A stretch of 64,000 nucleotides of DNA from an uncultured Rhizobium sp. (GTDB taxonomy: Bacteria; Pseudomonadota; Alphaproteobacteria; Rhizobiales; Rhizobiaceae), in contig CAMFIF010000011.1 in the NCBI GenBank assembly GCA_945952415.1, positions 62,001 to 126,000 of the forward strand, in the 5' to 3' direction. Made by a program: the position numbers and the translations under genes. The notes beneath the pieces are model-generated. The model did not search any database and was not told the DNA's origin. It saw nothing but the letters and a program-made list of their open reading frames with translations. This document shows, piece by piece, positions 1 through 7,499 of this stretch (the stretch's first letter is position 1; each line of letters begins with the position of its first letter).

Positions 1-257
1 ATAATGTCGAATCGATCAAGGACATGATCCCGCCCGGGGCAGAAGCCTTCAAGAGCAAGATGAACGAGACCTACAAGGTCACCTTCACCGTGCCAGGCGC
101 TTACGCGGTAAAGTGCACGCCCCATGTGGGCATGGGCATGGTGGGCCTGGTCGTCGTGGGCGACAAGCCGGCCAATCTCGACCAGATCAGGAATGGCAAG
201 GTGCCGAAGAAGGCCGCCGAGCGACTGGAAGCGGCAATCGCGACGCTCGGCCAGTAA
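1..257 (+). CDS. Pseudoazurin, C-terminal part (start lies before the window)
   Basis: Type 1 blue copper protein of the periplasm that passes electrons to copper nitrite reductase NirK, and sometimes to N2O reductase. Only the last 84 residues are present, read in the frame starting at base 3. The copper-site end is clear: [20 protein letters not shown] supplies the Cys, His and Met ligands; the other His ligand would lie upstream. The tail after it ([10 protein letters not shown] and an Ala/Lys-rich helix) is typical of pseudoazurins rather than of amicyanins, which end at the copper site. Its position beside the nor cluster fits a denitrification locus. A hairpin terminator follows the stop. 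Confidence 0.9.
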   Translation, partial: NVESIKDMIPPGAEAFKSKMNETYKVTFTVPGAYAVKCTPHVGMGMVGLVVVGDKPANLDQIRNGKVPKKAAERLEAAIATLGQ

Positions 258-276
258 TCGGCAGGCGACGAAACAG

Positions 277-316
277 GAAGACGGCGGGCTCAGGGCTCGC
301 CGTCTTCGTCCTTTTT
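277..316 (+). terminator. Rho-independent terminator after the pseudoazurin gene
   Basis: A perfect 10-bp stem, GAAGACGGCG (277-286) with CGCCGTCTTC (298-307), with an 11-nt loop and then GTCCTTTTTG. It lies 20 bases after the pseudoazurin stop. Confidence 0.8.
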
Positions 317-420
317 GCGCAATGCGCTGCCTGCACCTCGCCCCGGGCAATGTCGCGAATGAACGCAGCGTTCGCGCGGAGAGACTTGCATTTTCTCCGC
401 ACCTCCGCCATTTCTAGAGA

Positions 421-558
421 GTTCTCAGGGCGGGGCGAAATTCCCCACCGGCGGTATCGGGAGAAATCCCGGAGCCCGCGAGCGCTTCCGGGAAACCGGA
501 AGGTCAGCAGATCCGGTGCGATGCCGGAGCCGACGGTATAGTCCGGATGAAAGAGGAC
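421..558 (+). promoter_or_regulatory. FMN riboswitch (RFN element) upstream of ribB
   Basis: The conserved blocks appear in order: CTCAGGGCGGGG, GAAATTCCCCACCGGCGGTA, AGCCCGCGAGCGC, GGTCAGCAGATCCGGTG, CCGGAGCCGACGGTATAGTC and CGGATGAAAGAGGA. These are the near-invariant junction and loop sequences of the RFN aptamer. It lies about 130 bases before ribB on the same strand. In this family FMN binding shuts off the downstream gene. The leader between aptamer and start codon contains a GCCGAAAGGC-type hairpin and no obvious U-run terminator, so control at translation initiation seems more likely (inference). Confidence 0.96.
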
Positions 559-690
559 AAGACAAAGCGACCGCCTGTCAAAGGGCGGCGCAGCGATCTT
601 TGTTCGCCCAAGGGACGTTTGGCTGATCCGCCGAAAGGCGGTGATGGTGCAACGAAGCCGGTTTCCGGCCAACCCTTGAAAGACTGCCAC

Positions 691-1332
691 ATGACCATAT
701 CGAAAATCGAAGACGCCATTGCCGCGCTTGCCCGTGGCGAGATGATCGTTGTCGTGGATGACGAAAACCGCGAGAACGAGGGCGACATCATTTTCGCATC
801 GGAAGATGCGACGCCTGAAAAGATGGCCTTCATGATGACGAAGGCCCGCGGCCTGATCTGCGTTTCCATGGAAGGCGAAAGGCTCGACCAGCTCGAACTG
901 CCGCTGATGGTGCCGAACAATACGGAATCGCTTAAGACGGCCTTCACCGTTTCGGTCGACTATCTCCCGGAAACCACGACCGGCATTTCCGCAGCCGACC
1001 GTGCCGCCACCGTCCGCGCGCTCGTCAACCCGGCCACCCGGCCCGAAGACTTTGCCCGTCCGGGCCATATCTTCCCGCTTCGCGCCAATCCGCTCGGCGT
1101 GCGCGGCCGGCCCGGCCATACGGAAGCGGCGGTCGATCTCTGCCGGCTCGCCGGGAAGTATCCCTCCGGCGTCATCTGCGAAATCGCCAATGACGACGGC
1201 ACCATGGCCCGCCTGCCGGAACTGAAGATCTTCGCCCGGAACAACGGCCTGCATCTGGTGACCATCGAGGACCTGATCCGCTACCTGAATGCCCGCGAAG
1301 AGCGCTCCGAGCGGGTGGTCGAAGCCGCCTGA
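691..1332 (+). CDS. ribB: 3,4-dihydroxy-2-butanone 4-phosphate synthase
   Basis: Converts ribulose 5-phosphate to 3,4-dihydroxy-2-butanone 4-phosphate plus formate, the four-carbon unit for lumazine in riboflavin synthesis; cytosolic, Mg-dependent. The protein is 213 residues, the normal length of a stand-alone RibB. The acidic metal and substrate loop DDENRENEGD lies at about 25-34, and RPGHTEAAVDL carries the second metal-binding His. The ATG at 691 is chosen because family homology starts there; the frame is open upstream to 547, but that stretch is riboswitch leader. The RBS is weak (GAAAG), as expected for a riboswitch-controlled start. A terminator follows directly, so it is a single-gene transcript. 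A second riboflavin locus lies at 48127-50217. Confidence 0.95.
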   Translation: MTISKIEDAIAALARGEMIVVVDDENRENEGDIIFASEDATPEKMAFMMTKARGLICVSMEGERLDQLELPLMVPNNTESLKTAFTVSVDYLPETTTGISAADRAATVRALVNPATRPEDFARPGHIFPLRANPLGVRGRPGHTEAAVDLCRLAGKYPSGVICEIANDDGTMARLPELKIFARNNGLHLVTIEDLIRYLNAREERSERVVEAA

Positions 1333-1355
1333 AAGGCCGCTCCCGACCGCTGATC

Positions 1356-1389
1356 AAGACCCCGCCGGGCGATCCCGACGGGGTTTTTT
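1356..1389 (+). terminator. Rho-independent terminator of ribB
   Basis: Stem ACCCCG...CGGGGT with an inner GGG-CGAT-CCC helix, then TTTTTT (1384-1389). The T-run overlaps the stop codon of the convergent DUF2249 gene. Confidence 0.85.
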
Positions 1390-1904
1390 CATGCCGCAAC
1401 AGCCATGCCGCGACGGATGAGAATGCGGTAGGTTTCGCCTCGCGCATCGTAATTGCCCACCCAGCCATGCCGGCGGCTCGTGAGGTCCGAATAGAGGAAG
1501 GCGGGCTCCTCCTTGAGGAGAACGAAAATGACCTCGCCCTCCGCCCGCGCCTCCAGTGCGGCAAGCACGCGGGCCTTCACCGCCTCGGGCGCGAGATCGG
1601 ACAGGTCGAGATGGGCGACCGGATCGTCCCAGGTGAGCGGCGAGGGAATGGCGGAAGCCTCTGCGGCCTGCTCCTCGCGGGGCACGAAGAGCACCTCCGT
1701 GCCGCCATCGTCGCGGTCGGCCACATGGGCCTCATAGCCCTTTTCCTGCATCAGCCGGAACAGCGGCTCGGGGCGGAAGGGCGCCACGAGCCGAAGTGCC
1801 TGTCCCGGCGCAAGACAGTCGATGGCGGACTTGATCGCGGCCAGCGGATGCCCGCCGGACGCCAGGATGGGGCGCACATCGAGCAAAAGGGGTTCGATCG
1901 GCAT
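1389..1904 (-). CDS. DUF2249-domain protein, two repeats (denitrification-associated)
   Basis: 171-residue cytosolic protein of unknown biochemical role. Two DUF2249-like units are visible: about residues 1-75 (LLLDVRPILASGGHPL ... EKGYEAHV) and about 95-171 (LDLSDLAPEAVKARVLAALE ... YRILIRRG). The second matches the usual family pattern of an LDVR-type start and a strand ending in LLIRR. The ATG at 1904 has a very good RBS (AGGAGG 8 bases upstream); the frame is open further upstream but lacks family similarity. It is the last gene of a two-gene unit with the DUF2249 gene at 2014-2313, downstream of norD. DUF2249 proteins commonly sit beside nor, nir and hemerythrin genes, so a role in NO or redox handling is a context inference only. 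Confidence 0.8.
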   Translation of the reverse strand: MPIEPLLLDVRPILASGGHPLAAIKSAIDCLAPGQALRLVAPFRPEPLFRLMQEKGYEAHVADRDDGGTEVLFVPREEQAAEASAIPSPLTWDDPVAHLDLSDLAPEAVKARVLAALEARAEGEVIFVLLKEEPAFLYSDLTSRRHGWVGNYDARGETYRILIRRGMAVAA

Positions 1905-2013
1905 TCCTAGATCCTCCTCGGCGGCGGGCCGCCCCTGTTCAGAGAAGATGATGCGCGGCCAGCCGGGGTCAAGCCGCGATAAAGGGCTGCCCCGGTAACC
2001 GATCGGAGCGTTC

Positions 2014-2313
2014 TCAGTGGGAGCCGCAGCAGCAGTTGCAGCCGGCGGTTTCCCGGCGGGCGATGCGCACATGCCATTCGGTCGGACCCTCTACGAGATA
2101 TTCCAGGGCATAGACGCCCGGTTGCGCCCATTCGAGCTGACGATAGAGCGGCGCGGGATCGTGGTCATTGACCAGGGTCAGGTATTCGCCGCCATCGAGC
2201 AGGGCGAGCATGTGAAAGATGCGGTGATGCCGCTCCGGCGGCGGCAAAAGCCGCACGTCGAGCGTCGGAAAGGGGCTTGCGGCAGGTTTTTCGGAAGGCG
2301 TGGTCATCGGCAT
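2014..2313 (-). CDS. Short DUF2249 protein with a C-terminal cysteine cluster
   Basis: 99 residues, one DUF2249 unit: LDVRLLPPPERHHRIFHML, then a strand-helix region ending YLVEGPTEWHVRIARRE. The last nine residues, GCNCCCGSH, hold four Cys and one His, which looks like a metal-binding or redox tail; the function is unknown. A good RBS (AAAGGACAGA) precedes the ATG. An FNR/NnrR-type box lies 93 bases upstream (2406-2421), in the 118-base gap after norD, so this gene and its 171-residue neighbour probably have their own anaerobic/NO-responsive promoter as well as any read-through from norCBQD. Confidence 0.8.
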   Translation of the reverse strand: MPMTTPSEKPAASPFPTLDVRLLPPPERHHRIFHMLALLDGGEYLTLVNDHDPAPLYRQLEWAQPGVYALEYLVEGPTEWHVRIARRETAGCNCCCGSH

Positions 2314-2405
2314 TCTGTCCTTTGGCTGGCATTGCCCCGCCCGCTCCGAAGACCGGGGGCGAAGCGGGATGCTTCAAAAATCTAGACGGGTTCCGGGGAG
2401 GCGAC

Positions 2406-2421
2406 TTTGCCGTGGCGCAAA
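2406..2421 (-). promoter_or_regulatory. FNR/NnrR-type box upstream of the DUF2249 genes
   Basis: Read on the minus strand the site is TTTGCGCCACGGCAAA, an inverted repeat TTTGC-N6-GCAAA. It has the same form as the two boxes in the norC/nnrU intergenic region. It sits between norD and the DUF2249 pair, oriented for that pair. Assignment to NnrR, rather than another CRP/FNR-family member, is an inference. Confidence 0.6.
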
Positions 2422-2431
2422 TTCGCCGCGG

Positions 2432-4330
2432 CTAGCCGGCAAGGCTGCGATAGATCGCCGGAAGGGCGGCCGGCAGCCGGGCGAGCGAGGCGACCATGGC
2501 AAAGCCCTTCTGGCCGAAGAGCGCCGGAAGATAGGTGCCCGCCTGCCGGTCGACCGTGACGGCAAAGACCGAAATGCCCCGTCGCCGGGCCTCGATCACC
2601 GCGCGGCGCGTGTCTTCGAGCGCATAGCGGCCCTCGTAGTAATCCACGTCGTTCGGCTTGCCGTCGGTCAGCACGATCATCAGCTTGCGGCTGTTCGGTT
2701 GGCGGGCGAGATCGGCCGCAGCATGGCGGATCGCCGCGCCGATACGGGTGTAATAGCCGGGCTTCAGCGCGGCGATGCGCGCCTCGATGTCAGGCCCCAT
2801 CGGCTCGTCGAAGCCCTTGACCGTTTCGATCCGCACCCAGTTTCGCCGGCGGGAGGTAAAGGACAGCACCGAGTAGCGGTCGCCGCAGGCGGCAAGCCCG
2901 TGGGAGAGCACCAAAAGCGCCTCCTTTTCCACATCGATCACCCGGCGATTGTCCACCCAGGCATCGGTGGACAGCGAGACATCGGTGAGCAGCGTCACCG
3001 CCAGATCGGCCGCCCGCGGGCGGGAGAGAAGATGGATGCGGTCCGTGCCCTCCTGACCGGCGGCAAGATCGGCCCGGCGGCGGATGACCTGGTCCAGATC
3101 GAGCTCGGCCCCGTCCAGTTCACCGCGCATCAGCACGTTGCGGGGACGCAGAACCTCGAACTGGCGGCGCACCCGGCGGATGAGCTGGCGCGCCTCCTCG
3201 GGCAGGGCATCGGGGGCGCCCGCCGCCTCGGCCACCCGCACATGCAGCGCCACCTGGTTTTCCAGATAGGACTGGTTGCGATAATCCCATTCGGGATAGG
3301 CGAGCTCCGCCGTCACCGCGCTGCGGTCCAGCGCTTCCGGCGGCAGGTCGAGATCGAAGCGGAAGCGGGAGGCGGGCTTTCCCCGCCTTTCGCCGAGCAC
3401 CATGTCCTCCAGATCGTCGGCGGTCTTGGGCGTGTCGTCATCCGTATCGTCCGCCGGACGGTCGACGCCGATCATTTCCGAGAGCGACAGGATCTTCTCG
3501 AAACGGTTGAGCAGGAAGGGGCTTCGCTCGGACCGGCGGGCGGGATCCTCCCGGGTCGCGACCTTGCGCCCGCCTTCGCCGGTGGCCGGCCGGCCCGCCT
3601 TGGCAGGGGGCTCCTCTTTCCGGGGCGCGGTTTCCGCCCTTGTCACGAAGCGCGGCCAGAGCGGCACGGGAAGCGCCGGCAGATAGCCGGGCGGCGCCCT
3701 TTGCGGCAGGGGGATCGCCTCATGGATGAAGGGGAGGCCTGCTGCCGCCAGCAGTTCGCCTTCGATCAGGTTTTCCACCGCTTGCTCGGCGCGAGGCAGA
3801 CGCCCGCGCCTGCGGCTTTCCACGAGCGCGCCCGCAAGCCGCGCATAAATGCCCTTCAGGCCCGGAAAGGCCTTGAGCACCGCCCGTGCCGTTTCACCGG
3901 ACCGGGCAATGTGGAAGAGATCGGCGCGCAGCGGGTCCGCCTCGCTGGCGCCGGCGGACCTCGGCGGCATCACCGCCATGAAGGCCGCAAGCCAGAGATA
4001 GAGATCGCGGTTGAGATCGGGATCGGCAAAGAACTGGATGCGCTCCGGCAGCATCAGGCTCTTGACGTCGCGGGCGATCTCTTCGATCCGCTCCTCTCCC
4101 AGGCCGATATACTGGCGAAAACGCAGCCGATGCATCGAGCTTCTTGCCCGGGAAGGGGCAATCTCCACCGTGCTTTCGCCCCCGAGCGCACGGAAGAAGG
4201 GCCCGAGCATCGGCCGCATGTCGAGGAGCCGCACCGCCGCCTGCGGATGGCTCGGAAAACTGCCCGTCGCGCCGGCAAAGCGGTGCCAGGCCCGCCCGAC
4301 GGTCTCCTCAAGTTCCAGAAAATCCAGCAT
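2432..4330 (-). CDS. norD: Nitric oxide reductase activation protein NorD
   Basis: VWA-domain accessory protein that works with the MoxR-type ATPase NorQ to assemble or activate the NorCB complex, probably by inserting the non-heme iron. It is 632 residues, the usual NorD length. The C-terminal VWA domain (about 430-632) shows the MIDAS motif TDVSLSTD and the strand VLTDGKPNDVDYYEGRYA. The middle (about 225-290) is charged and low in complexity, the usual linker of this family. Good RBS (AAGGGGAG). It is the fourth gene of norCBQD, 20 bases after norQ. Confidence 0.93.
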   Translation of the reverse strand: MLDFLELEETVGRAWHRFAGATGSFPSHPQAAVRLLDMRPMLGPFFRALGGESTVEIAPSRARSSMHRLRFRQYIGLGEERIEEIARDVKSLMLPERIQFFADPDLNRDLYLWLAAFMAVMPPRSAGASEADPLRADLFHIARSGETARAVLKAFPGLKGIYARLAGALVESRRRGRLPRAEQAVENLIEGELLAAAGLPFIHEAIPLPQRAPPGYLPALPVPLWPRFVTRAETAPRKEEPPAKAGRPATGEGGRKVATREDPARRSERSPFLLNRFEKILSLSEMIGVDRPADDTDDDTPKTADDLEDMVLGERRGKPASRFRFDLDLPPEALDRSAVTAELAYPEWDYRNQSYLENQVALHVRVAEAAGAPDALPEEARQLIRRVRRQFEVLRPRNVLMRGELDGAELDLDQVIRRRADLAAGQEGTDRIHLLSRPRAADLAVTLLTDVSLSTDAWVDNRRVIDVEKEALLVLSHGLAACGDRYSVLSFTSRRRNWVRIETVKGFDEPMGPDIEARIAALKPGYYTRIGAAIRHAAADLARQPNSRKLMIVLTDGKPNDVDYYEGRYALEDTRRAVIEARRRGISVFAVTVDRQAGTYLPALFGQKGFAMVASLARLPAALPAIYRSLAG

Positions 4331-4350
4331 CGTGCCGCTCCCCTTCCCGC

Positions 4351-5163
4351 TCAGCCGATCAGGGCGCGGGCGGTCTCGAGAAGGGCGGCCCTGATATCGG
4401 GCTCGTCGGTGAGCGGTTCGATCAGCGCGGCGCGGATCGCCTCCGCCGGATCGAGGCCCGCGGCCATAAGCCCGGCGCAGTAAACGAGAAGCCGGGTCGA
4501 GACGCCCTCCTCCAGATCCTGGCCCTTCAGCGCCCGGAAGCGATGCGCCAGGCTGACGAGCGGCGCGACCTTGCCTTCGGCCAGCCCGCTTTCGCGAGAA
4601 ATCACCGCAATTTCCTGCTCGCGCGGCAGGAAGGAGAATTCGATGGCGACGAAACGCTGGCGGGTCGAGGGCTTCAGCGCCTTCAGGAGGTTTTGATAGC
4701 CCGGATTGTAGGACACGACGAGCATGAAACTGTCGGGCGCGGCAAGTTCCTCGCCGGTGCGCTCGAGCGGCAGGATGCGCCGGTCGTCGGTGAGCGGATG
4801 GAGCACGACGGCCACGTCCTTGCGCGCCTCCACCACCTCGTCGAGATAGCAGATCCCGCCTTCGCGCACCGCCCGCGTCAGTGGCCCGTCGACCCAGACC
4901 GTATCTCCGCCCTTCAGCAGATAGCGGCCGGTCAGATCGGCGGAAGTCAGATCGTCATGGCAGGAGACGGTGGAAAGCGGCAGGCCGAGGCGCGCCGCCA
5001 TATGGGCGACGAAGCGGGTCTTGCCGCAGCCGGTCGGCCCCTTGATCATCAGCGGCAGCTTCTGTCGGAAGGCGGCTTCGAAGAGCGCGCATTCGTTGCC
5101 GGCGGGGCTGTAGGCGGGAATATCGGGGGTGAAGGTCTTCGGATCGGCGATATGGAGGGTCAT
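4351..5163 (-). CDS. norQ: Nitric oxide reductase activation ATPase NorQ
   Basis: AAA+ ATPase of the MoxR/CbbQ group, 270 residues. Walker A GPTGCGKT and Walker B CYLDEV are intact; VVSYNPGYQ is the sensor region and RQRFVAIEF the arginine-finger region. It acts in the cytosol with NorD to mature NorCB. The ATG at 5163 has AGGAAG eight bases upstream; the frame is open to 5295, but the extra residues overlap norB and have no family match. The 128-base norB-norQ gap contains a stable hairpin (5193-5219), unusual for this otherwise tight operon. Confidence 0.94.
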   Translation of the reverse strand: MTLHIADPKTFTPDIPAYSPAGNECALFEAAFRQKLPLMIKGPTGCGKTRFVAHMAARLGLPLSTVSCHDDLTSADLTGRYLLKGGDTVWVDGPLTRAVREGGICYLDEVVEARKDVAVVLHPLTDDRRILPLERTGEELAAPDSFMLVVSYNPGYQNLLKALKPSTRQRFVAIEFSFLPREQEIAVISRESGLAEGKVAPLVSLAHRFRALKGQDLEEGVSTRLLVYCAGLMAAGLDPAEAIRAALIEPLTDEPDIRAALLETARALIG

Positions 5164-5192
5164 GGCAAGGCTTCCTGGGAATGAGGGAATGG

Positions 5193-5219
5193 CGAGAAGG
5201 GGGATCTGTCGCCTTCTCG
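5193..5219 (-). other. Intergenic hairpin between norB and norQ
   Basis: Perfect 8-bp stem CGAGAAGG (5193-5200) with CCTTCTCG (5212-5219), loop 11 nt, no U-run. It could be an RNA-processing or stability element that separates abundant structural norCB mRNA from accessory norQD mRNA (inference). Confidence 0.5.
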
Positions 5220-5291
5220 GCGACGGGGAAACGGCGCCGGCAGGCGGATGAGGGGCGCGGGGCGCCCGCTCATCCCCTGGGGTCTCAAGCA

Positions 5292-6635
5292 TCACTCCGC
5301 CGGCTGGGCGGCAATCCTGCTATCGGCGGTCTTCCGGCCCTTCAGGAACAGGGAGGCCAGGAACAGGAAGGCTGCCAGCAGCACCAGGAAGCCCGAGCCG
5401 AGACGCACCCAGTAGAAGAGGGCCAGCTGGTCCTGCGTGTCCATGTAGCTTTCCCCGGCGATGCGCTGCAGCTCCACCTGCTTGATGCCGGCAAAGGTGA
5501 GCGCGAAGGTCATCACCGACATGCCGCCGCACATGATCCAGAAGGCGAGCTTCGAAAGGCCCTGGTTGGCGGGCGCGCGTTTCAGCAGTTCCGGCACGGC
5601 ATAGGCCATCATGGCGAGGTTCAGCATCACATAGGCGCCGAAGAAGGCGAGATGGCCGTGGGCTGCGGTGAGCTGGGTGCCGTGGGTGTAGTAGTTCACC
5701 GGCGACAGCGTGTGCAGGAAACCCCAGACGCCGGCCCCGAAAAAGGCCATGACCGAGCAGCCGAGCGACCAGAGAAGCGCCGCCTGGTTCGGATGCCTGC
5801 GGCCGGCCTTGCGGGTCATGACGAAGGAGAAGGCGACCATGGTGGCAAAGGGCGCCACTTCAAGCGTGGAGAAGAGCGATCCGATCCACTGCCAGTAGCC
5901 GGGAGCGCCGATCCAGTAATAGTGGTGGCCGGTGCCGAGAATGCCGGAAAAGAGCGCCAGGCCGATGATGACATAGAGCCACTTCTCCACCACTTCGCGG
6001 TCGACGCCGTTGAGCTTGATCATCAGGAAGGCGAGCACCGAAGCCATGATGAGTTCCCACACGCCCTCAACCCAGAGATGGATGACATACCACCAGTACA
6101 TCTTGTCGAGCGCGAGGTTCGCCGGATTGTAGAAGGCGAAGAGGAAGAAGACCGCAAGACCCCAGAGCCCGAAGAGGAGGATGTTGGTCACCGTGGTCTT
6201 GCGGCCCTTCAGCACCGTCAGCGTGATGTTGAAGAGGAACATCAGCGCCACGATGACGATGCCGACCTTGATGAGGAAGGGCTGTTCGAGGAACTCGCGG
6301 CCTTCATGGATGTGGAAGAGATAGCCGACCACCGCGACCGCGGCGGCGACGAGGAAGATCCAGAACTGGGCGATGGCGAGTTTCGGGCTGAAGAGCTCCG
6401 TCTCGCTTTCCTCCGGCAGGAGATAATAGGTGGAGCCCATGAAGCCCATGAGCAGCCAGACGACCAGCGCATTGGTATGGATCATGCGCACGATGTTGAA
6501 GGGCAGCACCACCGAGAAGGTGTTGGGCAGCACATAAATGGTGGCGGCGAGAACGCCGAAGAGGATCTGGGCGAAGAACAGGCCGAGCGCTCCATAGAAG
6601 TAGAGCATCGCGACCTTCTGGCTTTGATATTTCAT
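5292..6635 (-). CDS. norB: Nitric oxide reductase large subunit NorB (cNor type)
   Basis: Catalytic subunit of cytochrome-c-type NO reductase: 2 NO + 2 e- + 2 H+ to N2O + H2O, in the inner membrane. It has 447 residues and about 12 membrane helices. Conserved His ligands of the low-spin heme, the catalytic heme and the FeB centre are visible in NIVRMIHTNALVVW, GTGHHYYWIGAP and TAAHGHLAFFGAY; the FeB-site glutamates occur in LWVEGVWELIMAS. There is no quinol-oxidase N-terminal extension, so it is the short cytochrome-c-linked form, consistent with norC next to it. Good RBS. It lies 31 bases after norC. Confidence 0.97.
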   Translation of the reverse strand: MKYQSQKVAMLYFYGALGLFFAQILFGVLAATIYVLPNTFSVVLPFNIVRMIHTNALVVWLLMGFMGSTYYLLPEESETELFSPKLAIAQFWIFLVAAAVAVVGYLFHIHEGREFLEQPFLIKVGIVIVALMFLFNITLTVLKGRKTTVTNILLFGLWGLAVFFLFAFYNPANLALDKMYWWYVIHLWVEGVWELIMASVLAFLMIKLNGVDREVVEKWLYVIIGLALFSGILGTGHHYYWIGAPGYWQWIGSLFSTLEVAPFATMVAFSFVMTRKAGRRHPNQAALLWSLGCSVMAFFGAGVWGFLHTLSPVNYYTHGTQLTAAHGHLAFFGAYVMLNLAMMAYAVPELLKRAPANQGLSKLAFWIMCGGMSVMTFALTFAGIKQVELQRIAGESYMDTQDQLALFYWVRLGSGFLVLLAAFLFLASLFLKGRKTADSRIAAQPAE

Positions 6636-6666
6636 GATCGGTTGTCCCTTTGGGAAGAGCGTTTCG

Positions 6667-7119
6667 TCAGCCGGCGTCGTTCGGCGGCCATTTCTGGGTG
6701 TTGATCTTCGACGTCCATTCGAGGAAATCGGCGAGATCGCGCACCTCCTGGTCGGTCAGGTTAAATTGCGGCATCTGGCGGCGGCCCTCGATGCCCGAGG
6801 GCTGGGCGGCCATCCAGGCCTTCAGCATCTCGCGCGCGCCTTCCGGATCGGCATCGCCGCCCCAGCGCTTCCAGACATTGCCGAGTTCGGGCGCGAAATA
6901 GGCCCCTTCGCCAAGCAGCGTATGGCAATTGATGCAGGAATTGCGCTCCCAGATGCGCTTGCCCCGCGCCACGCTTTCGGTAAGCGTCGCTTCGTTGGTC
7001 GAGACATTTTTCATGTAGAGATGGCTGTGGGCGGTGAGCCCGATGAAGATGGCGAAGAAAAAGGCCGAACCGCCGTAAAAGACGTTTCGCGCCGCTGTCT
7101 TGGTCAGGCGTTCTGACAT
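6667..7119 (-). CDS. norC: Nitric oxide reductase cytochrome c subunit NorC
   Basis: Membrane-anchored monoheme cytochrome c that accepts electrons from pseudoazurin or cytochrome c and passes them to NorB. It has 150 residues: one N-terminal membrane helix (about 13-33), then a periplasmic heme domain with CINCH at about 61-65 and the axial Met in the RRQMPQFNLT segment. The ATG at 7119 follows CAGGAG. It is the first gene of norCBQD. Its upstream region holds two FNR/NnrR-type boxes shared with the divergent nnrU unit. Confidence 0.96.
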   Translation of the reverse strand: MSERLTKTAARNVFYGGSAFFFAIFIGLTAHSHLYMKNVSTNEATLTESVARGKRIWERNSCINCHTLLGEGAYFAPELGNVWKRWGGDADPEGAREMLKAWMAAQPSGIEGRRQMPQFNLTDQEVRDLADFLEWTSKINTQKWPPNDAG

Positions 7120-7211
7120 GCCCTGCTCCTGTTTTCCGCGTGCGCTCCCGCCGGGCACCGGTGCCATGGCGGGACATTCGCCAGGAGATCTAAAGGGCGG
7201 GGCAAATCGCT

Positions 7212-7229
7212 CTTTGCGTTTCGGCAAAG
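7212..7229. promoter_or_regulatory. FNR/NnrR-type box, norC-proximal
   Basis: CTTTGC-N6-GCAAAG, a perfect 6-bp inverted repeat (TTTGCG-TTTC-GGCAAA core). It lies 93 bases upstream of the norC start, in the divergent intergenic region, and most likely serves norCBQD. Confidence 0.75.
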
Positions 7230-7259
7230 AAAAAACCGATCGCACCGGAGCCCCCCGAA

Positions 7260-7275
7260 TTTGCGGTATCGCAAA
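7260..7275. promoter_or_regulatory. FNR/NnrR-type box, nnrU-proximal
   Basis: TTTGCG-GTAT-CGCAAA, a perfect palindrome and the best match of the three boxes in the window. It lies 58 bases upstream of the small membrane gene at 7334, so it probably activates that gene and nnrU. The TTTGCG half-site is nearer to NnrR/DNR-class sites than to the classical FNR site TTGAT-N4-ATCAA. Confidence 0.75.
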
Positions 7276-7333
7276 GACGGCGCGGGTGGTCCGGCTAAGA
7301 AGGGTCTCCAGAGAACAAAGCCGGAGACCAGCC

Positions 7334-7489
7334 ATGAACGACGCACAGGTGGGCCTTGCCATTGCCACCCCGATCCTGATCGGCTTTGCGCTGGCGCTTT
7401 ACCGCATGGGCGTGCTTCAGCGGAACGGTGCAGCACTTGCCGTCACCGCCTCGCTCGTCATCGCGATGAGCCTCTTCCTGACCCAGTGA
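7334..7489 (+). CDS. Small membrane protein, NnrT-like
   Basis: 51 residues, nearly all in two predicted membrane helices (about 5-22 and 32-49) joined by a short YRMGVLQRNG loop. RBS GGAGA is seven bases upstream of the ATG. It is the first gene of the unit divergent from norC and lies 10 bases before nnrU. In related denitrifiers a similar tiny membrane gene accompanies nnrU or norE; the name NnrT-like rests on size, topology and position, not on a motif. Role in Nor activity unknown. Confidence 0.65.
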   Translation: MNDAQVGLAIATPILIGFALALYRMGVLQRNGAALAVTASLVIAMSLFLTQ

Positions 7490-7499
7490 GGCCGTCGCC

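Noticed and set aside
547-690. Upstream extension of ribB
   Set aside because: The region is riboswitch leader and lacks similarity to RibB; family homology starts at 691.
2300-4483. 727-codon frame antisense to norD
   Set aside because: High-GC shadow frame; norD on the other strand has intact VWA motifs, family length and operon context.
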